From Pseudoalteromonas caenipelagi (GTDB lineage Bacteria > Pseudomonadota > Gammaproteobacteria > Enterobacterales > Alteromonadaceae), in NCBI RefSeq assembly GCF_013140855.1, contig NZ_JABBPG010000003.1, positions 434,001-498,000 on the forward strand: 64,000 nucleotides of DNA. Reading direction: 5' to 3'. Below, piece after piece: positions 1 to 8,256 of the stretch (positions are counted from its first letter, which is position 1; every line of letters starts with the position of its first letter). The position numbers and the translations under genes are program-made. The notes under the pieces were generated by a model. That model was not told the DNA's origin and did not search any database. It saw only the letters and a program-made list of their open reading frames with translations.

Positions 1-1500
1 CTGCATATCAAAAATATCGCCGAAAAAGTGCATTTTGAACTCAATTCTCAGCTGAAAGAAATTGATGCCTTTTTAAACCAAGCCCAATCTTTAGATGTAA
101 ATTGCCCTCCTGAAACCATCTTTAAATTACGCCAGCAAGTATTTAAAAACCCAGCAATGAGTGAAATTGGTATTGTTAACCAAAAAGGGCAGTTAACGTG
201 TAACTCGTATGGTCAATTAAATCCACCGATCCAAAAAACGGCTCCAATCAAAGCTGATGGACTGAGATATCACGGGCCGATTATTAGTGAATATATGGAA
301 GTATCGGCTTTTGTGTTAGCTAGAACACGTCGTGACGGCTACGAAGTCAATGTGTTACTGCCTAGTGATTGGCTTCGCCATACTTTGGATCTTGAGCAAT
401 ACTCAGCGTTGGATTTTATTGCTTTGGTTGATAGCGAGACCGGTGTGCCCATCATATTACAAGGTGGATATAGCTTGCCGTTGAATATGCCGTTATTTCC
501 GATTCGTAGCTCGCTGTATGCACAAGGTCAATTTGATGACGGTGAAGATAAGTTTTTATATGCAAAACCAATAGCCTCTCTTCCTAAACTAGCAATTGTT
601 GCCAGCAGCAACAGCGCATCTATTTTTGCCGTAGCCTCAGATTCTTTGACTGTGTTGGGGTTGCTGTATGTGTTTGTATGGGCTGCCTTGAGCTTTTTAC
701 ATCATTATTATGAACTCAGACAGTTAAGCTTAAAATCTCAGTTGAAGCAGGCAATTGCTAAGCAACAATTGTTTAATGTATATCAGCCTTTAATTGATGC
801 AAGGACCCAGCAAATCGTTGGTGTAGAAGTACTGATCCGATGGCAACACCCTACAGAAGGAGAACTGGGACCTGCTTACTTTATTCCAGAGGCAGAAAGA
901 AGTGGGGCGATTATTGAAATATCTATTGCTCAGGTAAACACGGCAGTTGAAGAGTTACAACCGCTTTTAGCACAAAATCCAGACTTTAAAGTGTCTTTTA
1001 ATGTGAATGGTCAACTATTGACTTGTAACGACTACTTAAGTTCACTTTATCGTGCTCATCGGCAGATCAATGCTTTAACAGTCGAGTTAACAGAGCGTGA
1101 TGTACTGTCTCAAAACCAAGTGAAGCAAACTTTAGAGCAACTGGTACACCAAGGTATTGAAGTTGCTGTCGATGACTTTGGCACGGGATACAGCGGCCTA
1201 CAGTATTTACAAAGTTTTCCGATAGATTTATTAAAAATCGACCAAAGCTTTGTCGCATCAATTGGCCTTGATAACTTGCAGTCTCCGGTTCTCAATGCGG
1301 TAATAGAAATGGCTAACAAGCTGGATAAAAAGCTGATAGCGGAGGGGGTTGAAACACCACATCAAGCGGCTTATTTGTTAAGTAAAGGGGTGACTGTTCA
1401 TCAAGGTTGGTGTTATTACAAGGCTCTGAGAATCGGCGCGTTAACAAGGATTGCACAAAGCGGTGAGCAGCTCTGCACAATGAACGTATCTGCTGCGTAA
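1..1500 (+). CDS. EAL-domain cyclic-di-GMP phosphodiesterase with CSS-type sensor domain (5' partial)
   Basis: The reading frame is open to the left edge, so the true start and a probable first membrane helix lie outside the window; the GTG at 28 is just the first internal start-type codon. The visible N-terminal part resembles the periplasmic CSS-motif sensor of this family, with a C-N-S in place of C-S-S about 58 residues after that GTG. A hydrophobic helix follows (about residues 207-225 from the GTG), then a full EAL domain. It carries EVL for EAL, an ELTE-like stretch, the DDFGTGYS loop, KIDQSF and AEGVET, so the metal-binding and catalytic residues look intact. The predicted role is hydrolysis of c-di-GMP to pGpG at the inner membrane, gated by a periplasmic (possibly redox) signal. 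No GGDEF domain is present. A hairpin beyond the stop is better placed to end the convergent gene. Confidence 0.88.
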   Translation: MHIKNIAEKVHFELNSQLKEIDAFLNQAQSLDVNCPPETIFKLRQQVFKNPAMSEIGIVNQKGQLTCNSYGQLNPPIQKTAPIKADGLRYHGPIISEYMEVSAFVLARTRRDGYEVNVLLPSDWLRHTLDLEQYSALDFIALVDSETGVPIILQGGYSLPLNMPLFPIRSSLYAQGQFDDGEDKFLYAKPIASLPKLAIVASSNSASIFAVASDSLTVLGLLYVFVWAALSFLHHYYELRQLSLKSQLKQAIAKQQLFNVYQPLIDARTQQIVGVEVLIRWQHPTEGELGPAYFIPEAERSGAIIEISIAQVNTAVEELQPLLAQNPDFKVSFNVNGQLLTCNDYLSSLYRAHRQINALTVELTERDVLSQNQVKQTLEQLVHQGIEVAVDDFGTGYSGLQYLQSFPIDLLKIDQSFVASIGLDNLQSPVLNAVIEMANKLDKKLIAEGVETPHQAAYLLSKGVTVHQGWCYYKALRIGALTRIAQSGEQLCTMNVSAA

Positions 1501-1521
1501 GAATCTCAGTCCAAAAAAACA

Positions 1522-1543
1522 AAAGCCCCAGAGAAGGGGCTTT
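1522..1543 (-). terminator. Intrinsic terminator of the alpha-glucosidase gene
   Basis: An 8-bp stem (AAAGCCCC/GGGGCTTT) has a 6-nt loop. On the minus strand it is followed by a T-rich run (complement of 1511-1525), so it best serves the leftward alpha-glucosidase gene. On the plus strand the tail is only T3 then ATAATAA, so it may act weakly for the phosphodiesterase gene too. Confidence 0.8.
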
Positions 1544-1569
1544 ATAATAATATGCGGATAATTTAAAAA

Positions 1570-3189
1570 TTATAGGTAGGCAAAATAGCAGGCGTAACTT
1601 GGCAAGCTAAGCTGTCCTTCATGGTAGTGTGCGGTGTTATGACGCAATTCACATGTGGTTGCTTGCGCTAATTCTATAGGCAGTTCTGCCGGTGTTTGCG
1701 CCAAGTTAAATACACACAGTAGCGTTTTACCTTGATGCTTTCTGTAAAATGCCAAGACTGGTTCGGCCGTTTCGAGAAACTCTATATCCCCATACAGTAG
1801 TTCTGGGATTTGTTTTCTCCACGCCATAAATTCTTGGAAATACTTAAGTACAGAGTCATCTTGTTGAAGCTGAGAGTTCACAGCACGTGATTGATGTTCA
1901 GTATATACCGGTAACCAAGGTTTGCCTGAACTAAAGCCTGAGTTATCAAGCTGCTGCTCCCAAGGCATAGGTGTACGACAACCGTCACGGCCTTTGAAGT
2001 TTGGCCAGAAGGTAATACCGTAAGGGTCTTGCAAGTCTTCAAAAGCAACACTTGCTTCTCCTAAACCAAGCTCCTCCCCTTGGTACATACAAACGCTACC
2101 TCGCAAAGAACCCAGTAATGCGGTGAGCATTTTTGCTTGTTGGTCATTAACCGTTTTACCATCTTTGCTCCAGCGGCTCGCCACACGCTCTACGTCATGG
2201 TTACTAAATGCCCAGCAAGGCCAGCCTTCGGTCATAACGGACTCTAATGTGCTGACTGTCTGACGAATATACTGTGCGCTGTAATCCTTCGTTAAAAGCT
2301 CAAAGCTATATCCCATATGCAGTTTATTGCCATCGGCTGTGTATTCAGCCATGGTTTTAAGTGAGTCTTCCGATGAGATTTCACCTAAACTGACTGTACC
2401 GGGGTAACGGTCTAGCAGTGCGCGGATCTCCTGCATAAATGCAAGGTTTTCAGGTTGCGTGTTGTTGTAATAGTGATATTGAAAAGCATAAGGGTTGTCT
2501 TCACTAAACCCACGACCTTGGCGCAGCTCTTTTGGTTTTGCAGGGTTGTCGCGAAGTTGCGCATCGTGATAGCAAAAGTTAATTGCATCTAAGCGAAAAC
2601 CATCAACGCCTTTTTGAAGCCAAAACTCAACGTTATCCAACACCGCTTTACGTACGTCTGGATTGTGAAAGTTTAAATCAGGTTGTTCGGTTAAAAAGTT
2701 ATGTAAATAATATTGGCAGCGTCTTGGTTCCCACTGCCAAGCCGTTCCACCAAAAATAGATAACCAGTTATTTGGTGCACTGCCGTCGGGCTTTGCATCA
2801 GCCCAGACATACCAGTCAGCTTTGTTGTTATCACAGCTTTCACGACTTTCAACAAACCACTGATGTTGGTTTGATGTGTGGCTTAAAACTTGGTCAATAA
2901 TGATCTTAATATCACGTTGATGTGCTTGTTCTATTAAAGCATCAAAATCGTCTAAATTGCCAAACATTGGGTCGATATCTCGGTAATCGCTAATATCGTA
3001 ACCAAAATCTTTCATAGGAGATTTAAAAAACGGCGAGATCCAAATAGCATCAACGCCTAATGACTTGATGTAATCTAATCGATTTATGATCCCCGGCAGA
3101 TCACCAATGCCATCACCATTTGTATCTTGAAAGCTGCGTGGGTAGATCTGATAGATCACTGCACCTTTCCACCACTGCTGTTGAGCCAT
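1570..3189 (-). CDS. Cytoplasmic alpha-glucosidase, GH13 (oligo-1,6-glucosidase-like)
   Basis: A 539-residue glycoside hydrolase of the GH13 alpha-glucosidase/oligo-1,6-glucosidase group, of usual length for the family. There is no signal peptide, so it should act in the cytoplasm on imported maltose and short maltodextrins, releasing glucose for the glucokinase encoded further right. The N-terminus WWKGAVIYQIYPRSF and the NGDGIGD calcium-type loop are typical. The catalytic triad is visible: Asp201 in GFRLDAINF (nucleophile), Glu270 in SLGEISS (acid/base) and Asp332 in FSNHDVERV. The start is supported by GGAG about 10 nt upstream. It is divergent from the TonB receptor across a 647-bp region carrying two palindromic operator-like sites, which suggests coordinated control of both directions. 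The exact linkage preference (alpha-1,4 or alpha-1,6) cannot be settled by reading. Confidence 0.93.
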   Translation of the reverse strand: MAQQQWWKGAVIYQIYPRSFQDTNGDGIGDLPGIINRLDYIKSLGVDAIWISPFFKSPMKDFGYDISDYRDIDPMFGNLDDFDALIEQAHQRDIKIIIDQVLSHTSNQHQWFVESRESCDNNKADWYVWADAKPDGSAPNNWLSIFGGTAWQWEPRRCQYYLHNFLTEQPDLNFHNPDVRKAVLDNVEFWLQKGVDGFRLDAINFCYHDAQLRDNPAKPKELRQGRGFSEDNPYAFQYHYYNNTQPENLAFMQEIRALLDRYPGTVSLGEISSEDSLKTMAEYTADGNKLHMGYSFELLTKDYSAQYIRQTVSTLESVMTEGWPCWAFSNHDVERVASRWSKDGKTVNDQQAKMLTALLGSLRGSVCMYQGEELGLGEASVAFEDLQDPYGITFWPNFKGRDGCRTPMPWEQQLDNSGFSSGKPWLPVYTEHQSRAVNSQLQQDDSVLKYFQEFMAWRKQIPELLYGDIEFLETAEPVLAFYRKHQGKTLLCVFNLAQTPAELPIELAQATTCELRHNTAHYHEGQLSLPSYACYFAYL

Positions 3190-3303
3190 GTATATTCTCC
3201 AAATCTTTGCTCAGTACCACGACCATTTAAGCTGTTATGCAAAGTAGGTGCGGGGCAATATTGGGCAAAAGCATACGTTATCCCCTAAATACTGTAAAAA
3301 AGT

Positions 3304-3317
3304 TGCATACGTATGCA
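3304..3317. promoter_or_regulatory. LacI-type operator palindrome (perfect)
   Basis: TGCATACGTATGCA is a perfect 14-bp palindrome with a central CG step, the form typical of LacI-family operators. It lies 115 bp upstream of the leftward alpha-glucosidase start. The same core recurs at 3683 and 10116 within the maltodextrin locus. Two LacI-family genes are present in the window; which one binds is not determined. Confidence 0.65.
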
Positions 3318-3682
3318 GCTTAAATACCTGAATTGGAGTCATTCAAAAGTTAAAACGAGAGCGATAAATTCATGTGTAATAAAAGTTTACCAATTTATAT
3401 TCGTTGAAAAGCAATGTCTTTATAAGGGTTGTATTTTAAGATATTTCAACTGCATATTTGGTAAGACCAATTTAACTGTTGTTTAAGGGAGGCATTGATT
3501 TGCAGGAGACTATAGCGATCATCTATGACAAAAATAAGAAACTAAGTTAAGCGAAAAGCAAAGAGTCGCTATATATTTGTGACAAGGTAGGTAAAATTGC
3601 TTCTATTAAAATTGTTTAATAATCAACTATTTGGAATTTTTATTGTGAAGCAAATGTAAAAATAAATCTGTTGACTATAGTT

Positions 3683-3696
3683 TGAATACGTATGCA
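3683..3696. promoter_or_regulatory. LacI-type operator palindrome (one mismatch)
   Basis: TGAATACGTATGCA differs from the perfect palindrome at 3304 by one base and is identical to the copy at 10116. It lies about 140 bp upstream of the TonB-receptor start, beside a possible -10 box, so repression of the receptor transcript is the likely role. Confidence 0.6.
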
Positions 3697-3836
3697 TAAA
3701 GTTGTTTATAAAATTGGCTGAGGGCTAATATGCATCCTGACAACAAAAGTAGCTGGGCACTCATAGCTTTTTATATAAACAAAGCGGCCAATAATAAGGT
3801 GACCAGTAATAAATTGGGTAATTGGGATAAAACACT

Positions 3837-6662
3837 ATGTCTATGTTCAAACCAAGTATGTTAACGCTTGCACTGATTGGTGCGGGAGTTGTATCACACA
3901 CAGCTTATGCAGCTGAAGAAACAGCTAAAAACGAAGCAGATAAAAAAGTAGAAGTAATAGAAGTGAAAGGCTTTCGTGCCAGTGTTGTTGAGTCTATCAA
4001 CACTAAACGTTTCTCTTCTGAAGTTGTGGAGTCAATTTCTGCCGAAGACATAGGTAAATTACCTGACTCTTCAATTGCTGAGTCAATCGCGCGTTTACCA
4101 GGTCTTGCGGCACAGCGCTTAGATGGTCGCGCAAGTAAAGTAAGTGTGCGTGGTTTCAGTGAAGATGAAAGTGCAACGACATTTAATGGTCGTGAGCAAG
4201 TGTCTATTTCTGATAACCGTGGTGTAGAGTTTGACTTATATCCGTCAGAAATCATGAGCGGTGTTACCGTTTATAAAACACCGAGCGCCAACCTTGAAGC
4301 AGAAGGTATAGCGGGCGTGATTGATATGCAAACAATCAAACCGTTAAGTACCGATGAACGTATCGTACAGCTTAATACTATGTATGAGAAAACCAGCTTT
4401 GATAAGTTAAATCCAGATGGTGACGATGCTGGATTACGTGGCACTTTCTCTTATGTTGATAAGTTTAATGATGACACAATTGGTGTTGCATTAGCGCTGA
4501 CAACCATGACCTCGCCGAACCAAGAAAAACGCTGGAATGCTTGGGGTTACCCTGAGTTTGAAGCAGGTGGTAAGCAATACTCAATTTTAGGTGGTGCTAA
4601 GCCTTTTGTACGCTCATCAACACTTGAGCGTGACTCAGTGATGTTTGTGTTAGAAGCGGCACCGAGTGACGACCTTTCAATGGTGTTTGATGCGCTCTAT
4701 GTTGACTTTAAAGATAAGAAGATATTACGAGGTATTGAAATACCATTTGCGTGGGGTCAGGGTTCAATTGCACCAGAAAATGCAACTGTCGACGCAGCAA
4801 CTGGTTTTATCACCAGTGCAATCACTGAAGGCCAGCGTGTTGTTGTACGTAATGATTACGAAGAGCGTTCAGCAGAGCTTAGTGCATTTGGCTTTAACAC
4901 TAAATATAATGTAGATGATTCACTAACACTTGAGCTTGATGTGAGCCACTCAAGCGTAGACAAAAAAGTGTGGAGCCTTGAGAGCTACTCAGGTACAGGG
5001 CGTGGAAACGATCGCGGTATTGCAGATACGATTGGTTACGCGCTAAATGGCGGAAACACCGGGGCTCAATTTTCACACCAGTTGGATTATAGCGATTATG
5101 ATTTAATTAAACTGGGTGGTCCTCTTTCTTGGGGGGGGAGTGCTGCATTGAATGAAAAATATGGTGTGGTAGGTGAAGACAATGCCGATGGTGAATACGT
5201 ACCTCACCCGTATGAAAACCAATTACAAGATGGCTTTTTAAATACGCCTACAGTTGAAGATGAGCTTAACACATTGAAACTTGCTGCCAAGCAAGTACTA
5301 GATAATGAGTTTATCTCAAGTGTTGAAGGTGGTATTTCTTATCGCAAGCGTGAGAAAAATAAGGTCTCAGAAGGTTACTTCCTAACATTAAGTGATTTTT
5401 CTTACCCAGATAATGCTGGTTTGATGGTTGTGCCTGAGCAATATCGACTTGGCACTGCAAGCTTAGATTTTATTGGCATGGGCGATATGATCGCGTATGA
5501 CTCAAAAGCAATGGTTGCAGATGGTCAGTTTAGTATGTTGGCAGAGAGCTTAACAAAACCAGATCACGCAACAAAATCGTGGAAAGTTGAAGAACAAGTG
5601 ACGGCTGCGTTTGTACAAGCAAATATTAATGCTGAGCTAGCTGGTTTACCTTTAACCGGCAATGTGGGGGTTCGTTATGTTAGAACGGAGATTAGTACCG
5701 AAGGTGTAGTTGCTGACAATGGTGCTAATGGCCAATTGGTGCTTACATCAAGCTTGGTTGAGAATGATTATTCACATGTTCTGCCTAGCTTAAATTTATC
5801 GCTAGCAATTGACGAGACTCAAACTGTACGTTTTGGTGCAGCGAAAACGATTTCTCGCCCACGCATGGATGAAATGAATTCGTCTTTGGCTCGAAACTAT
5901 AACAATCAACAAGATGATAATGGTAACAACTGGGAAATAAAGGGCGGAAATCCACACTTAGCACCAAAAGAGGCAACAGGCATTGACCTGACCTATGAGA
6001 ACTATTTTAGTGCTGAAGGCTACTTCTCTGTGGCTGCATTTTATAAAGACTTAAATGAGTGGATCTTTGATGGCTCTGTTGAGCAAGACCTAACAGGTGT
6101 TGTTAACCCTGCAACAGGTGAAGTTCCTGCAAATCCAATTGCGACACGTAAGTACAAAGAAAATGGCGGCGGAGGTGATCTTTGGGGTTACGAGCTTGCA
6201 GTTACCTTGCCATTTAATTTGTTCCATGAAAGTCTAGAAGGTTTTGGTGTGATAGCCAGCCATACTGGCGTAGAACAAGATGTAAAAGATCAATATGGTA
6301 ATGAATATAAGCTTCCTGGTTTATCGGAAAAAATTCAAAGCCTAACCGTTTATTATGAAAACTACGGCTTCCAAGCGCGTACCAGTATGCGTAAGCGTAG
6401 TGACTTTAAAGGTGAAGTTAATGGCGTTGGTTTTACAGGCGTGCAAGTAGATATCTTAGGTGAAACAATCTGGGATGCTCAGTTAGGCTATGACTTCGGT
6501 GAAGGTGGCTTCAAAGAGCTAGAGGGGCTATCAGTATCTTTGCAAGTGCAAAATATTACCGAAGAGCCGTTCACTGCCTTATCGGGTGATAACGCATTAC
6601 AAGTTCGTGACTACCAAGATTATGGTCGCACCTACATGCTAGGATTAAGCTATAAGTTTTAA
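3837..6662 (+). CDS. TonB-dependent outer-membrane receptor, probable maltodextrin transporter
   Basis: A 941-residue receptor of the TonB-Xanth-Caul type, which in other proteobacteria includes maltodextrin and other glycan receptors. A signal peptide (to about residue 25, ending THTAYA-like) precedes a short linker and the TonB-box-like segment VEVIEVKGF. The plug domain follows, with IGKLPDSSIAESIARLPG and VSVRGFS. The remainder is a long 22-strand-type beta-barrel ending in an aromatic residue (SYKF), the usual outer-membrane insertion signal. Its place beside GH13 and GH15 enzymes and a sugar transporter makes maltodextrin the likely substrate; this is inference from context. The ribosome site before the ATG at 3837 is weak, and the ATG two codons later is an alternative. 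The gene ends with its own strong terminator, so its transcript can exceed that of the downstream enzymes. Confidence 0.9.
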   Translation: MSMFKPSMLTLALIGAGVVSHTAYAAEETAKNEADKKVEVIEVKGFRASVVESINTKRFSSEVVESISAEDIGKLPDSSIAESIARLPGLAAQRLDGRASKVSVRGFSEDESATTFNGREQVSISDNRGVEFDLYPSEIMSGVTVYKTPSANLEAEGIAGVIDMQTIKPLSTDERIVQLNTMYEKTSFDKLNPDGDDAGLRGTFSYVDKFNDDTIGVALALTTMTSPNQEKRWNAWGYPEFEAGGKQYSILGGAKPFVRSSTLERDSVMFVLEAAPSDDLSMVFDALYVDFKDKKILRGIEIPFAWGQGSIAPENATVDAATGFITSAITEGQRVVVRNDYEERSAELSAFGFNTKYNVDDSLTLELDVSHSSVDKKVWSLESYSGTGRGNDRGIADTIGYALNGGNTGAQFSHQLDYSDYDLIKLGGPLSWGGSAALNEKYGVVGEDNADGEYVPHPYENQLQDGFLNTPTVEDELNTLKLAAKQVLDNEFISSVEGGISYRKREKNKVSEGYFLTLSDFSYPDNAGLMVVPEQYRLGTASLDFIGMGDMIAYDSKAMVADGQFSMLAESLTKPDHATKSWKVEEQVTAAFVQANINAELAGLPLTGNVGVRYVRTEISTEGVVADNGANGQLVLTSSLVENDYSHVLPSLNLSLAIDETQTVRFGAAKTISRPRMDEMNSSLARNYNNQQDDNGNNWEIKGGNPHLAPKEATGIDLTYENYFSAEGYFSVAAFYKDLNEWIFDGSVEQDLTGVVNPATGEVPANPIATRKYKENGGGGDLWGYELAVTLPFNLFHESLEGFGVIASHTGVEQDVKDQYGNEYKLPGLSEKIQSLTVYYENYGFQARTSMRKRSDFKGEVNGVGFTGVQVDILGETIWDAQLGYDFGEGGFKELEGLSVSLQVQNITEEPFTALSGDNALQVRDYQDYGRTYMLGLSYKF

Positions 6663-6683
6663 TCGCTGACACGCGATTGAGTT

Positions 6684-6716
6684 AAAGCCCTTGTCGTTAA
6701 AAACAAGGGCTTTTTT
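6684..6716 (+). terminator. Intrinsic terminator after TonB receptor gene
   Basis: An 11-bp stem AAAGCCCTTGT/ACAAGGGCTTT with an 8-nt loop is followed by a run of T. It lies between the receptor and the halogenase-like gene, so readthrough or a separate promoter must supply the downstream genes. Confidence 0.85.
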
Positions 6717-6743
6717 GTATCACACTATGGTGAGGCTTTTATT

Positions 6744-8237
6744 ATGTCTGCTGAGCAAATAAAGAATGTTGTCATTGTTGGAGGGGGCACAGCTGGTTGG
6801 TTAAGTGCGTCGTTTCTAGCCAAAATGATGGGTAAGCTCCTTAATATTACGGTACTTGAGTCAGTCGATATCGGCACAGTTGGTGTTGGTGAAGCCACTA
6901 TTCCACCTCTACAACATTTTAATAGCGCGATGGGAATTGATGAAGCGGCATTTATAAAAGCCACCAAAGCAACCATCAAGCTGGGCATACAGTTTGAAGG
7001 ATGGGGCACGCAAACTAGCTGTTATATGCATGCTTTTGGTGCGATAGGTAAAGACTTTCCATTTTGTGAGTTTCATAACCATTGGTTACATGCAAAACAG
7101 CAAGGGAATAAGTCAGACTTCTGGGATTTTTCATTAAACTATCAAGCTGCAAAACACCACAAATTCGCAAAACTCAATGCCATTCCAGGCACCAAGCTAC
7201 CGGGTATTTCTTATGCGTATCATTTTGATGCGGGCTTATATGCCCAGTTTTTGGCCGAGCATGCCAAAAGTATGGGTGCTAAGCACATAACGGGCACGGT
7301 TAAAAACGTTCATAAAGATAAAATATCAGGTAATGTTGTTTCGCTAGAATTAGACAGCGGTCAACAAGTGCAGGGCGACTTATTTATCGATTGTACCGGC
7401 ATGCACGGGTTACTTATTGATAAAGCGCTTAACACAGGATTTGAAGATTGGTCTCATTGGCTGCCGTGTGACAGCGCGTTGGCAGTGCCCAGTGAGCACT
7501 GTGATGAACAACGTGCACCGTATACTCGCTCAATTGCTCATAGTTGTGGTTGGCAGTGGCAAATTCCATTGCAACACCGTATTGGAAATGGTTTGGTGTA
7601 TGCAAGCAAGCACTTGTCTGATGAACAAGCCAAGCAATTGCTACTGAATAGCTTACCTGCAAAGCCATTGGCAGAGCCAAAACTTATCCGCTTTAGAACT
7701 GGGCGCAGACTCAAGCAATGGCACAAAAATGTGGTTTCTATCGGCTTATCGAGCGGTTTTTTAGAGCCTCTGGAGTCAACCAGTATTCACCTAATCCAAA
7801 CGGCCATAGTGCGACTGGTTAAGTTGTTTCCTTATCAAGGTATAGAACCGACTCAAGTCGCGCTCTATAACCAGCAGTCTAAGATTGAATTTGAACGGAT
7901 CCGCGACTTTATTATTTTGCATTACAAGTTGAATCAACGAGACGATTCGGACTTTTGGCGTCAGTGCCAAAATATGGAAATACCACAAAGCCTTGCCAAT
8001 AAAATAAGCCTTTTTGAGCGAACAGGTAAGCTGTTAAGAGAAGATGATGAATTGTTTGCAGAGGTTGCTTGGCAGCAAGTGTTTATTGGTCAGGGGCTAA
8101 GACCAAAGCAACTACACCCTCTTGTGCATGCACTGAGCGAACAACAAAGAGCTGAGCTACTGACGAGTCTTAACACGCTTATTCAGCAAAGTGTAGAGCG
8201 AATGCCAAGCCATGAGCAGTTTTTAGCTCAACTATAA
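6744..8237 (+). CDS. Flavin-dependent tryptophan-halogenase-like protein
   Basis: A 497-residue member of the FAD-dependent tryptophan halogenase family (PrnA-like), of usual family length. Visible motifs are the FAD-binding GGGTAG (residues 13-18), Lys79 in [10 protein letters not shown] aligned with the catalytic lysine of characterised halogenases, the family signature GWQWQIP (269-275), and [15 protein letters not shown] (about 336-350), which carries the conserved glutamate. The key residues for chlorination chemistry therefore appear present. It starts 27 bp after the receptor's terminator and is followed by starch-degrading enzymes, not natural-product genes. Similar genes are known to cluster with TonB receptors in Xanthomonas, Caulobacter and Alteromonadales relatives, where their substrate is generally unknown. 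Halogenation of a free amino acid, of a peptide or of a sugar-linked compound cannot be told apart here. Confidence 0.88.
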   Translation: MSAEQIKNVVIVGGGTAGWLSASFLAKMMGKLLNITVLESVDIGTVGVGEATIPPLQHFNSAMGIDEAAFIKATKATIKLGIQFEGWGTQTSCYMHAFGAIGKDFPFCEFHNHWLHAKQQGNKSDFWDFSLNYQAAKHHKFAKLNAIPGTKLPGISYAYHFDAGLYAQFLAEHAKSMGAKHITGTVKNVHKDKISGNVVSLELDSGQQVQGDLFIDCTGMHGLLIDKALNTGFEDWSHWLPCDSALAVPSEHCDEQRAPYTRSIAHSCGWQWQIPLQHRIGNGLVYASKHLSDEQAKQLLLNSLPAKPLAEPKLIRFRTGRRLKQWHKNVVSIGLSSGFLEPLESTSIHLIQTAIVRLVKLFPYQGIEPTQVALYNQQSKIEFERIRDFIILHYKLNQRDDSDFWRQCQNMEIPQSLANKISLFERTGKLLREDDELFAEVAWQQVFIGQGLRPKQLHPLVHALSEQQRAELLTSLNTLIQQSVERMPSHEQFLAQL

Positions 8238-8256
8238 CAATGGAGTGAAGTACTAA

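Larger units (their letters stand above)
3190..3836. other. Divergent regulatory region between alpha-glucosidase and TonB receptor genes
   Basis: This 647-bp AT-rich stretch contains no convincing gene. It holds a perfect 14-bp palindrome at 3304-3317, a one-mismatch copy at 3683-3696, and a weaker half-site (AGCATACGTT, 3270-3279). TATAGT at 3676-3681 could be a -10 box for the rightward transcript, which would place the second operator at the transcription start, but no good -35 pairs with it. The leader before the receptor start would then be about 140 nt. Confidence 0.6.

Noticed and set aside
6744..8237. Halogenase as a tailoring enzyme of the NRPS pathway
   Set aside because: It is more than 40 kb away and sits between starch-use genes, so context favours the carbohydrate locus.
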